DNA of 12,878 nucleotides from CAZTME01 sp964614795 (GTDB taxonomy: Bacteria; Patescibacteriota; Microgenomatia; UBA1400; PJMF01), in the NCBI GenBank assembly GCA_964614795.1, contig CAZTME010000027.1, forward strand, positions 1-12,878. The letters run 5' to 3'. The notes beneath the pieces were generated by a model. The model saw only the letters and a list, made by a program, of their open reading frames with translations, was not told where the DNA came from and did not search any database. The translations under genes were made by a program, and so were the position numbers. This document shows, piece by piece, positions 6,120 through 12,188 of the stretch. Within the stretch, counting starts at the first letter, position 1, and every line of letters begins with the position of its first letter.

Positions 6120-6884
6120 ATGAGCCAAGCCTTTCAGCGAGAGCGCAAATTATTAATTCCCCAGGCTGTGATTGATCAAGGGGTTAAGTGGCTGGCGAGC
6201 ATTATTGCCGCAAAGTATTTTCTTTTTCTTGAAGAGAGAAAAAAACAACAGAAGCAAATACGACCTCCAGATTCTGAATCTACTCTTGCTCCAGAGCTCA
6301 AGCAGGCTGAAGACCCCTACGCAGATGCAATTGTGCTGTTGTCAGTACTGAAGGGTGCTGTTCCCTTTGGAGTAGATTTACAAAGAGCATTGAGTAATTT
6401 AGGCATTCCATTAAAACCTTATTATGTGAGTGCGAGTAGCTATGGTAATGAGACCCAATCCAGTGGAAAAGTGAATATCGATTGGATTCGCCTAACTCAT
6501 GAAATCATTGAGAATAAATTTGTGATATTGCTAGATGATATTTTTGATACCGGAAGAACTCTCAGGGAGTTAATTAATGCCATTGAGAATATGAATCCAT
6601 CTGTCTTGCACACAGCAGTCTTGCTCGAGAAAATCGGCGTGAGCGAAAGGATTGAATCGTTATTAGTTGTTTTTCAAATTCTCAATCTATGGGTGGATGG
6701 GTATGGTATCGATACAGCAGAAATGTACCGCGATGCCAAGGGTGTTTGGGTACACATTAATGATGAGCGGGATGCGCAACTATTTGAAAAATGCCAAGAA
6801 TTACTAAATGAACAATACAAAGAAAAAGGCATTTCAACAAACAGATTAGTTCAAGTATTTCAGAAGATACGTCGGATTTTTTAA
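6120..6884 (+). CDS. Hypoxanthine-type phosphoribosyltransferase with extra segments
   Basis: The core is that of hypoxanthine/guanine phosphoribosyltransferases, which make IMP or GMP from the base and PRPP. Visible motifs are VLLSVLKGAVPFGVDLQRAL (72-91), SSYGNETQSSGKV (106-118), the PRPP loop VILLDDIFDTGRT (135-147) and the base-binding DGYGIDTAEMYRD near 193-205. At 254 residues it is about 70 longer than a usual HPRT. The extra material is a charged, Pro/Gln-rich insert at about 38-68 and a C-terminal tail after about 212, rich in charged residues. The first may loop out between helix 1 and the first core strand. The start is set by the -10 box immediately upstream. A role in purine salvage is likely, and the base specificity is uncertain. 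Confidence 0.87.
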   Translation: MSQAFQRERKLLIPQAVIDQGVKWLASIIAAKYFLFLEERKKQQKQIRPPDSESTLAPELKQAEDPYADAIVLLSVLKGAVPFGVDLQRALSNLGIPLKPYYVSASSYGNETQSSGKVNIDWIRLTHEIIENKFVILLDDIFDTGRTLRELINAIENMNPSVLHTAVLLEKIGVSERIESLLVVFQILNLWVDGYGIDTAEMYRDAKGVWVHINDERDAQLFEKCQELLNEQYKEKGISTNRLVQVFQKIRRIF

Positions 6885-6989
6885 AACTGGTGATAAAAAC
6901 ACAACATCTGACAAACTGATTAATTCTTTTGAGAACATGTATTGGTATAACTTGCCACAGATCAGAACCTATCTGAAAGTACAACTCAG

Positions 6990-7054
6990 AAGACTTGTCG
7001 CGCAAAATAAACATGAATTCTAAACAACCGTGTTGTTATTGTGTGACAAGTCTA
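6990..7054. repeat. Interspersed inverted-repeat element, short copy (65 bp)
   Basis: AGACTTGTCGCGCAA (from 6991) and TTGTGTGACAAGTCTA (to 7054) are near-perfect inverted ends; the interior keeps AAACATGAATT and CGTGTTGTTATTG as in the 5222 copy. The first base of the left terminus is A instead of T. It lies between the convergent phosphoribosyltransferase and cupin genes. Confidence 0.85.
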
Positions 7055-7089
7055 GAGGAAAGTCAGAGTAAAGATTAAACGTGGGATGA

Positions 7090-7464
7090 TCATCCCTCAG
7101 CCTGAATGGCCTCTTTTTTTGTTTTGTGCACAGTTTTATCTGGATGGTGAGCTGGAGCGTAGAGAGTGTACATCTTCAATGGCGTGGTGGAAGAGGTATT
7201 GATGACGTTGTGCGCACTCCCAGCAACAATTACCACCGCGTGACCGGCCCGCACAATATGCTCTTGCCCGTCGATAATCACTTTTCCTTCACCTTCTTCA
7301 AAGCGGAAAAATTGATCATTATCTGGATGCGTTTCTAAGCCAATTTCCTCCTTTGGCGGAAGTGTCATTAACACCAATTGAGAGTGAGAACCGGTAAACA
7401 AAACTTTTCTGAAATTTTCATTTTTCTCTGTAGATGACTCAATATCAATCACAAATCCTGGCAT
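7090..7464 (-). CDS. Single-domain cupin protein
   Basis: A 124-residue protein made of one cupin barrel. Motif 1 is LETHPDNDQFFRFEEGEGKV (about 43-62), with a metal-ligand-type His and the following DQF and EEGEG. Motif 2 is VIVAGSAHNVINT (about 78-90), with the second His. Small cupins like this bind a metal and are sugar-modifying or ligand-binding proteins; the substrate cannot be read from the sequence. It is the one gene in the window with a clear Shine-Dalgarno sequence, AAAGGAG, 5 bases before the ATG. It is flanked on both sides by inverted-repeat copies. Together these hint that the gene may have been acquired or is regulated differently from its neighbours. Confidence 0.83.
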   Translation of the reverse strand: MPGFVIDIESSTEKNENFRKVLFTGSHSQLVLMTLPPKEEIGLETHPDNDQFFRFEEGEGKVIIDGQEHIVRAGHAVVIVAGSAHNVINTSSTTPLKMYTLYAPAHHPDKTVHKTKKEAIQAEG

Positions 7465-7469
7465 ACATA

Positions 7470-7503
7470 CTCCTTTGGAATATCTTCTACTGAATTCAGT
7501 ATA
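7470..7503 (-). promoter_or_regulatory. Cupin gene leader: Shine-Dalgarno and candidate -10
   Basis: On the minus strand AAAGGAG (7476-7470) lies 5 bases before the ATG at 7464, and TATACT (7503-7498) is a plausible -10 giving a leader of roughly 25-30 bases. The -35 position would fall in the terminus of the repeat copy at 7517, without a good match. Confidence 0.65.
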
Positions 7504-7516
7504 TACCTTAAAATAA

Positions 7517-7684
7517 TAGACTTGTCGCGCAATAAAAACATGAATTAATTTGATATCGATTTCGGAACATTTTCAAGGTGCTTGCGACTGATAGTAGTCA
7601 AAGCTACTTGAGGGAACAAGCAACAAAAGAAAATGACTAAAAGATGAACAAATGAATCTTTTTTGTTATTATCCGACAAGTCTA
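7517..7684. repeat. Interspersed inverted-repeat element, long copy B (168 bp)
   Basis: TAGACTTGTCGCGCAATAA starts at 7517, and the other end, CGACAAGTCTA, finishes at 7684. The left 31 bases equal those of the 5222 short copy. The interior is the reverse complement of the core of copy A, including the AGTAG...CTACT hairpin and the CATTTTCAAGG segment, so A and B are the same element in opposite orientation. No ORF of note. It lies between tRNA-Thr and the cupin gene. Confidence 0.85.
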
Positions 7685-7734
7685 ATATATATCAAGGATT
7701 AGAGATAAGCTGATTCTAAAACTTAAAAAGACTG

Positions 7735-7807
7735 AGCCAGGGAGGGGATTCGGACCCCTGACCTGCGGTTTACGATACCGCTGCTCTACCAACTGAGCTA
7801 CCCTGGC
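7735..7807 (-). tRNA. tRNA-Thr (anticodon CGU)
   Basis: The minus strand folds as a complete cloverleaf. The 7-bp acceptor stem is GCCAGGG/CCCTGGC with discriminator T, and the D-arm is AGCTCAGTTGGTAGAGC. The anticodon stem GCGGT/ACCGC has loop ATCGTAA, giving CGU, which reads ACG (threonine). The T-arm has loop TCCGAAT. CCA is not encoded. An extended -10 (TGG-TATGAT) lies just upstream, so the 5' leader is very short. Confidence 0.95.
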
Positions 7808-7816
7808 ATAAGTTGT

Positions 7817-7825
7817 ATCATACCA
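7817..7825 (-). promoter_or_regulatory. Extended -10 of tRNA-Thr
   Basis: On the minus strand TGG-TATGAT (7825-7817) ends 9 bases before the first base of the tRNA. This predicts a primary transcript with only a couple of extra 5' bases. Confidence 0.5.
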
Positions 7826-7851
7826 AATCTTGTTGAATCAAGCACACTCAA

Positions 7852-7868
7852 GAAAAATAGTCGCTATT
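7852..7868 (-). terminator. Weak candidate terminator after the HAD phosphatase gene
   Basis: On the minus strand AATAG-cga-CTATT followed by TTTCTT could form a short 5-bp hairpin with a T-rich tail, 21 bases after the stop codon. The stem is short and AT-rich, so the call is tentative. Confidence 0.3.
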
Positions 7869-7889
7869 ACCAAGATGTAGTAAATATTC

Positions 7890-8540
7890 TTAATTATTTT
7901 TGTCAACTAGCTTATCCAACAACAACATCGCTTCATGTAAATCTTCGCCAATGACAGCGTTGGCATATTCTGGGATATCACCCTTGGGATTAACTGCAAT
8001 TGCATAGGAACTTAAAGAAAACATTGCTTTATCGGCTGGAGAGTCACCCATGGCAACAATATTCTCCCGTTTTTGGTCAATTTCTGACAAAATAGCTTGA
8101 ATTCCGTTTACTTTGAAGTTTTTGCTTGGAAATGCTGTTGTATCAATTCCCTCAATAGTTTCTCCAGCCATAGTTGGATGTGACCCAACTATGTGGTCAA
8201 TGGACAGTAATTCTTGATAATATTGCAAAACTGGCATGATATTACCAGAAGCAAGAATGGTAACAATTTTGCGTTGTTTTAAAAATTGCATCAACTCGCT
8301 ACAACCTGGCATTAGATAGTTATCCACTCCTAATATCCGATATATGTGAGATTTGGTCATACCTTTGAGGAAATTAATGCGTCGTATGAGAGCATCTAGG
8401 CCTGGCACTTCACCTCGATGGAACGCTTCATTCAATGCCTCACTTTCCCTTGACTTGCCAACCGCATCACACAACACATCTAGAATATCCCTTGTCACCA
8501 GAGTTCCGTCAAAATCTAAAAGAGCAACTGTAATGTTCAT
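7890..8540 (-). CDS. HAD-family phosphatase, SerB-like
   Basis: The 216-residue protein has all HAD motifs: DFDGT (9-13, nucleophile Asp9 and acid/base Asp11), ILASGN (95-100, Ser98), Lys140 and GDSPAD (165-170). The helical cap segment LNEAFHRGEVPGLDALIRRINFLKG (36-60) follows the pattern of phosphoserine phosphatase (SerB) and related enzymes. The likely reaction is hydrolysis of a small phosphate ester in the cytoplasm, with phosphoserine the leading but unproved candidate. No Shine-Dalgarno sequence precedes the ATG and no strong promoter is evident. The gene lies between tRNA-Thr and the NUDIX pair, all on the minus strand, with 63 bases to the NUDIX stop. Confidence 0.85.
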   Translation of the reverse strand: MNITVALLDFDGTLVTRDILDVLCDAVGKSRESEALNEAFHRGEVPGLDALIRRINFLKGMTKSHIYRILGVDNYLMPGCSELMQFLKQRKIVTILASGNIMPVLQYYQELLSIDHIVGSHPTMAGETIEGIDTTAFPSKNFKVNGIQAILSEIDQKRENIVAMGDSPADKAMFSLSSYAIAVNPKGDIPEYANAVIGEDLHEAMLLLDKLVDKNN

Positions 8541-8603
8541 AGAAATTGATAAAGAATGGTTGCCAAATTAGTATTATTACAACAATCCCTAAATTAGCCA
8601 TCA

Positions 8604-9233
8604 TTAATAAACCAAGTTTTTTTCTCCCTTCAAAAATCTTTCCGCCAGCAAAGCTATTTTGAAATGGTAATTATCCCAATTGTAGGGGAATGAATCTTGT
8701 GTTACTACTATAGAGATTTCCCTCTGATCAAAAGTTAATGCTGCAACTTCAAAAGAGATATTTTGTGTATGTACGTTGATCAACTTTTGAACGGGAAGGG
8801 CGGTGATGGCAAACACCTCATTTTTTTCTAATGTATATGACTCTAGAGGTGAGTTATCAACAACAAAGAATATTTCAACTACGTTGTGTCTTACCTGTCC
8901 ACGCTCATCCGGACTAACATGCAATTTTCTTCCCAAGTACGTCAGTTGATTTTCTTGATATGACTTACCAAGTTCTTCTTGCACTTCACGAAGTCCATCC
9001 AACAGTGTTTCTCCGGCTTGATAGTGACCACCTGCCGTTACATCTAATTTGTTTGGGGCCCAAGTCGATTGAGGACTGCGCTGCTGATAGATAATTGCCG
9101 GTTCGGGCTCTGAGCGTATGATCCACAAATTAAAGGTGCCAATCCAATCTTCATCTAGGATAGCTTGATTTCTTGGTTTAACAACACCACTTTTCTGAAA
9201 TGTTGGTGGTGTGAGAATATCAACGTCTTCCAT
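8604..9233 (-). CDS. NUDIX hydrolase, IPP-isomerase-like/dihydroneopterin-type subgroup
   Basis: A 209-residue protein from the ATG at 9233. A longer frame begins at 9284, inside the upstream gene. The later start is preferred because the opening EDVDILTPPTFQKSGVVKPRNQAILDEDWIGTFNLWII matches the usual N-terminus of this NUDIX subgroup (EIVDIVDENG...KPRSEVH...WHRTFHVWII). The start also lies one base after the upstream stop, typical of coupled translation. The NUDIX box GGHYQAGETLLDGLREVQEELGK (about 68-90) fits GX5EX7REUXEEXG fully, so metal-dependent pyrophosphohydrolase activity is likely. The substrate is unknown. It forms a two-gene unit with another NUDIX gene. Confidence 0.85.
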   Translation of the reverse strand: MEDVDILTPPTFQKSGVVKPRNQAILDEDWIGTFNLWIIRSEPEPAIIYQQRSPQSTWAPNKLDVTAGGHYQAGETLLDGLREVQEELGKSYQENQLTYLGRKLHVSPDERGQVRHNVVEIFFVVDNSPLESYTLEKNEVFAITALPVQKLINVHTQNISFEVAALTFDQREISIVVTQDSFPYNWDNYHFKIALLAERFLKGEKNLVY

Positions 9234-9234
9234 A

Positions 9235-9681
9235 TCAGCAACTTTGTGAGTTATCAAAACTCTCAATAAACGTCCTACCATCATTAGTCAAATTCATTTC
9301 CAACACCTCCTTTTTTGATAGCCATTTAAAATCATCATGCTCCCAGTTTAATACAACTTTTCCTGTTTGAAGAACACATACGTAGCCAATTATCACAACA
9401 AAATCACCATCATCACTCAAATAAGACTTAACATGGAATGGTTTCAGTTCATTTACTATTAATTGTGTTTCCTCAATAATTTCTCTTTGAATTGATACTA
9501 ACGGATCCTCACCTTGCTCTAGAGCACCTCCCGGGAATGACCACTTACCGGCTAGTCCTGATTTTTCAGATCGTTGAGGAACTAAAATTTTATTTTCTGG
9601 ATTAAGAACAATAGCTTTTTGCCCCACAATTGCACAAGACTTTTTGGGAATATAGTTTGGGTCGTATGTGTTCATGTTCAT
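9235..9681 (-). CDS. NUDIX hydrolase, MutT-like
   Basis: The 148-residue protein is almost entirely one NUDIX domain. GGALEQGEDPLVSIQREIIEET (51-72) gives the catalytic GX5EX7REUXEE residues, although the final glycine of the box is Gln73. The preceding VPQRSEKSGLAGKWSFPGG (34-52) is the MutT-like lead-in, and the end HDDFKWLSKKEVLEM is the usual C-terminal part. Such enzymes hydrolyse nucleoside diphosphate-linked compounds in the cytoplasm; the substrate is open. It is separated by one base from the next NUDIX gene, which belongs to a different subgroup, so this is not a simple tandem duplication. TATTAT lies 11 bases before the ATG, predicting a leader of only a few bases. Confidence 0.85.
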   Translation of the reverse strand: MNMNTYDPNYIPKKSCAIVGQKAIVLNPENKILVPQRSEKSGLAGKWSFPGGALEQGEDPLVSIQREIIEETQLIVNELKPFHVKSYLSDDGDFVVIIGYVCVLQTGKVVLNWEHDDFKWLSKKEVLEMNLTNDGRTFIESFDNSQSC

Positions 9682-9692
9682 ATGAAGCGGGA

Positions 9693-9698
9693 ATAATA
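9693..9698 (-). promoter_or_regulatory. Candidate -10 of the NUDIX pair
   Basis: TATTAT on the minus strand ends 11 bases before the ATG at 9681. No good -35 at 16-18 bases is seen. The remaining gap up to 9911, between the divergent NUDIX and ATPase genes, shows no gene. Confidence 0.35.
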
Positions 9699-9911
9699 CG
9701 GTGATCGATCCTATTAATGCTAGGCAAATATATTACAACAGATCTCTTCCTCGGTTTCAATCTCTTAAAAAAAGAATGGGTATTGATTCGTTCGCCACGT
9801 GTCAATGACTCCATCACCTGTTAATTAACTTTTTGATTGCAACTTTACTCTAGTTTTCTGTTTTCTTTTCTGAGTGATTTATTGAATAGTTTATTTTATA
9901 AAATTTAGGAC

Positions 9912-9940
9912 TTGAAATCCTATTATGTATAGTATATAAT
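9912..9940 (+). promoter_or_regulatory. Strong promoter of the DUF4143 ATPase gene, predicted leaderless
   Basis: TTGAAA (9912-9917), a 17-base spacer and a perfect TATAAT (9935-9940) end 6 bases before the ATG at 9947. This is the best promoter match in the window and places transcription initiation on the start codon. AGGA...TCCT flanks the -35 as a short dyad. Confidence 0.8.
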
Positions 9941-9946
9941 CTGGTT

Positions 9947-11095
9947 ATGATTACTAGAAACGCCGAATCGAAAGTTAATGAGTTGAGTGAAAAATATCCA
10001 GTTTTATTAGTAACTGGACCAAGACAATCTGGCAAAACCACCTTAGTAAAAAAGCTTTTTCCCAATCATATATACAAAAATTTAGAAAATCCTGATCAGA
10101 GAATCGCTGCTAAAGAAGACCCCAAAAGATTTCTCGAACTGGGTACTGGCCATCGAATTATTATTGATGAGGTTCAGGAGGTTCCAGAACTCACATCATA
10201 TATTCAGGTAGAAGTTGATGAGCAACAAATAAACTCTCAATTCGTCTTGACTGGATCTCAAAATTTTCAAATCTCACAAACTGTTTCTCAATCACTTGCT
10301 GGTCGAGTGGCTCAGTTTGAACTTTTACCATTGACATACTCCGAGCTTTCTTCGTTCAAAAATGTATCTTTAGATCAACTATTACTTTTAGGGTCATACC
10401 CTGGCAAATATACCAGAAACATAAATCAGACTGATTTTTACAGGGATTATGTTAACACTTATATCACCAGGGATGTGAGAACCTTACAAAATGTCGGCAA
10501 TTTATCCAATTTTTTGAGATTTATGCAACTTGTAGCTGGAAGAGCCAGTCAACTTTTTAATGCGAATGAGTTGGGCATTGCAGTGGGTGTTGATTATAAA
10601 ACCATTCAAAAATGGCTGTCTGTGCTTGAGGCTAGTTACATTGTCTTCAGGCTAGAGCCGTATTATGAAAATTTTGGTAAGCGGTTGATTAAAAGCCCTA
10701 AGCTTTATTTTTATGATACTGGCATATTAAATTATCTGCTGGGAATAGATTCCGCCAAAGAACTACAAACTCACCCGAGTTATGGCAATATTTTTGAAAA
10801 CTTCATCATCGCTGAAAAGTTAAAAACTATCGCTAATACCAGAGCGAATGAAAAACTCTATTTTTGGCGAGACAACAACGGTGTGGAAATTGATTTGCTT
10901 GTAGATAAAGGCTTAACTAAAGACTTAGTAGAAATTAAAAGTTCTCAAACATTTCAACCCAGTATGTCTAGTAATATTAAAAAAGTGACACCAATCATGT
11001 CAGCAAAGTACCAAACAGATAGCTTCATTGTTTACCAGGGGAGTTTTGAGCAGAAAATTCAAGATGTAAAATTAGTTAACTGGAGAAACTTTTGA
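9947..11095 (+). CDS. AAA-type ATPase with C-terminal DUF4143 domain
   Basis: The 382-residue protein has Walker A GPRQSGKTT (24-32), Walker B IIIDEVQEVP (71-80) and a sensor-like FVLTGSQNF (99-107) in the AAA_14-type N-terminal domain, then a winged-helix-like linker. The C-terminal DUF4143 region contains LYFYDTGILNYLLGI, NIFENFIIAEKL and FWRDNNGVEIDLLVDKG...LVEIKSS. The last piece looks like the core of a PD-(D/E)XK nuclease fold (D..., then EIK). Length and order match the widespread DUF4143 ATPases, common in CPR and archaeal genomes and often horizontally spread. Their cellular role is not settled. It stands alone, with its own strong promoter and no obvious partner gene. Confidence 0.9.
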   Translation: MITRNAESKVNELSEKYPVLLVTGPRQSGKTTLVKKLFPNHIYKNLENPDQRIAAKEDPKRFLELGTGHRIIIDEVQEVPELTSYIQVEVDEQQINSQFVLTGSQNFQISQTVSQSLAGRVAQFELLPLTYSELSSFKNVSLDQLLLLGSYPGKYTRNINQTDFYRDYVNTYITRDVRTLQNVGNLSNFLRFMQLVAGRASQLFNANELGIAVGVDYKTIQKWLSVLEASYIVFRLEPYYENFGKRLIKSPKLYFYDTGILNYLLGIDSAKELQTHPSYGNIFENFIIAEKLKTIANTRANEKLYFWRDNNGVEIDLLVDKGLTKDLVEIKSSQTFQPSMSSNIKKVTPIMSAKYQTDSFIVYQGSFEQKIQDVKLVNWRNF

Positions 11096-11332
11096 TGACG
11101 GGAGAAGATTATTTTAGTCGATCAACATTGATGACATTTTGATAAGACTGGCAATGCTCTGTACTTTAAGCTCGAACTTATTTCTAAAAGACAGATTAGT
11201 TTTAATAAACTGGAAAAAAGCACTTGTCTTCTTACAAATGCTGAATCTTTGACGAGAAAAAGGTCGGATAAAACCTGAAAAAGCTTGATAAATTGACGGA
11301 ATAAGGCATTTCCTCCTGCTCATTTTGTATTG

Positions 11333-11403
11333 AGCGGGATAGGGGAATCGAACCCCCCTCTCGTCCTTGGGAAGGACGCATACTACCGATGTACTAATCC
11401 CGC
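11333..11403 (-). tRNA. tRNA-Gly (anticodon CCC)
   Basis: The minus strand gives a cloverleaf. The 7-bp acceptor stem is GCGGGAT/ATCCCGC with discriminator T, and the D-arm is TAGTACATCGGTAGTA. The anticodon stem CGTCC/GGACG has loop TTCCCAA, so the anticodon is CCC, reading GGG. A 4-base variable loop is followed by a T-arm with loop TTCGATT. CCA is not encoded. The region between the ATPase stop (11095) and this tRNA, about 237 bases, holds no gene I can support. Confidence 0.95.
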
Positions 11404-11417
11404 GCGACAGTTCCCCA

Positions 11418-11426
11418 ATTGTATCA
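11418..11426 (-). promoter_or_regulatory. Extended -10 of tRNA-Gly
   Basis: On the minus strand TGA-TACAAT (11426-11418) ends 14 bases before the tRNA 5' end, giving a leader of about 7 bases. A TTTCAA 17 bases further upstream is a poor -35. Confidence 0.5.
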
Positions 11427-11451
11427 GCTTAAATAACCCATTGAAAATGAC

Positions 11452-11520
11452 TAAACTAATTACGCAATCAGAACATGAATTTAATCAAATAGATCGTGTT
11501 GTTATTGAGCATCAAGCCTA
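11452..11520. repeat. Degraded short copy of the interspersed inverted repeat
   Basis: The left 30 bases match the 5222 copy at 23 of 30 positions without gaps, including CGCAAT and AACATGAATT. The right arm keeps 15 identical bases (ATCGTGTTGTTATTG) and then 9 of 13 to the terminus at 11520. It lies between tRNA-Gly and the histidine phosphatase gene and abuts that gene's -10 box. Confidence 0.7.
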
Positions 11521-11523
11521 CTG

Positions 11524-11529
11524 TATAAT
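11524..11529 (+). promoter_or_regulatory. -10 box of the histidine phosphatase gene, predicted leaderless
   Basis: A perfect TATAAT ends 8 bases before the ATG at 11538 and overlaps a TTG at 11529 that could otherwise be read as a start. The only -35-like sequence, TTGTTA at 11499-11504 (19-base spacing), lies inside the degraded repeat copy. Confidence 0.6.
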
Positions 11530-11537
11530 TGACGGTG

Positions 11538-12188
11538 ATGACACATTTTTATATTATTCGACATGGGGAAACTGAATGGAATAAAGAGGGTAGACTTCAG
11601 GGTCATGAAGATTCTCCACTCACGCCGGATGGAATCGAGCAAGTAAGTAAGACCGCGAAAAAACTTGCATCAGCACCAATCGATCATATTTACAGCTCCG
11701 ACTTAGGACGCGCCATTCAAACAGCAAGAATCATTGCCAAGCCACACAAAAAACCAGTTATTCCAGACCCAAAGTTGCGCGAAGTCTGTTTTGGAGAATA
11801 TGAAGGTATGGACGTTTTAGATTACCAAAAAATGTTCGGACCAAGACATGATAAACGCCTTAAACTCAGTTACGAGGAGTCAATTCATTTTCGCATTCAT
11901 CCAACCTTTGAATCAATTTATGAAACCTCACAACGAATGCTTTCTGCCCTTAAAAATCTGCACGAGCAACATTCAGGATCAACCATAGCTGTTATCACTC
12001 ATGGTGCAGTCATGCGCTATACCCTTACCAGCATTTTAAACATTCACGTCGCCAAAGCACCGCACAACTGTGTTTCCAACGCCGCCTACATGCACCTTGA
12101 ATACGAAAATGGATTTATGCTGATTGAATCTGAAGGAATTAATCTTCAGGTGGGGGAGAAGAACTTCGTCGCTCAGCGGATAGAGTAG
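11538..12188 (+). CDS. Histidine phosphatase (phosphoglycerate mutase-like superfamily)
   Basis: From the ATG at 11538 the product has 216 residues. It opens with FYIIRHGETEWN, where His9 in RHGE is the phospho-accepting histidine. YSSDLGRAIQTA (52-63) carries the conserved Arg58, REVCFGEYEG (81-90) the general-acid Glu82, and VITHGAVMR (152-160) the second histidine, His155. This is a complete branch-1 histidine phosphatase of the cobC/GpmB/broad-specificity type. It would remove phosphate from a small metabolite in the cytoplasm; the substrate is unknown. The in-frame TTG at 11529 was rejected as start because it is the last base of the -10 box plus two. Its 3' end overlaps the convergent dehydrogenase gene by 16 bases. 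Confidence 0.9.
   Translation: MTHFYIIRHGETEWNKEGRLQGHEDSPLTPDGIEQVSKTAKKLASAPIDHIYSSDLGRAIQTARIIAKPHKKPVIPDPKLREVCFGEYEGMDVLDYQKMFGPRHDKRLKLSYEESIHFRIHPTFESIYETSQRMLSALKNLHEQHSGSTIAVITHGAVMRYTLTSILNIHVAKAPHNCVSNAAYMHLEYENGFMLIESEGINLQVGEKNFVAQRIE

Noticed and set aside
2129..7684. CRISPR array
   Set aside because: The repeats are palindromic elements hundreds to thousands of bases apart with genes between them, not regularly spaced, and no cas gene is present.
9602..9817. Minus-strand ORF in the NUDIX upstream region
   Set aside because: It overlaps the N-terminal part of the NUDIX gene in another frame and shows no family resemblance.
9850..10065. Minus-strand ORF across the ATPase promoter
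   Set aside because: It is antisense to the ATPase start and to the strongest promoter in the window, with no recognisable domain.
9947..11095. DUF4143 ATPase as part of a defence or toxin-antitoxin system
   Set aside because: No partner gene lies beside it; the neighbours are a divergent NUDIX pair and a tRNA. The domain alone does not justify the claim.
11114..11323. Minus-strand 69-codon ORF downstream of tRNA-Gly
   Set aside because: It resembles no known protein, is rich in K/R/S/F as random AT-rich frames are, and has no promoter of the type seen elsewhere. The AGGAGG near its start is inside the ORF, too close to the next ATG.
7735..11403. Genomic island between the two tRNA genes
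   Set aside because: I found no integrase and no direct repeat of a tRNA 3' end, so there is no sequence support for tRNA-targeted integration.
11330..11575. Plus-strand ORF over tRNA-Gly
   Set aside because: It is the typical translation of an antisense tRNA gene (GIGESNPP...), not a gene.
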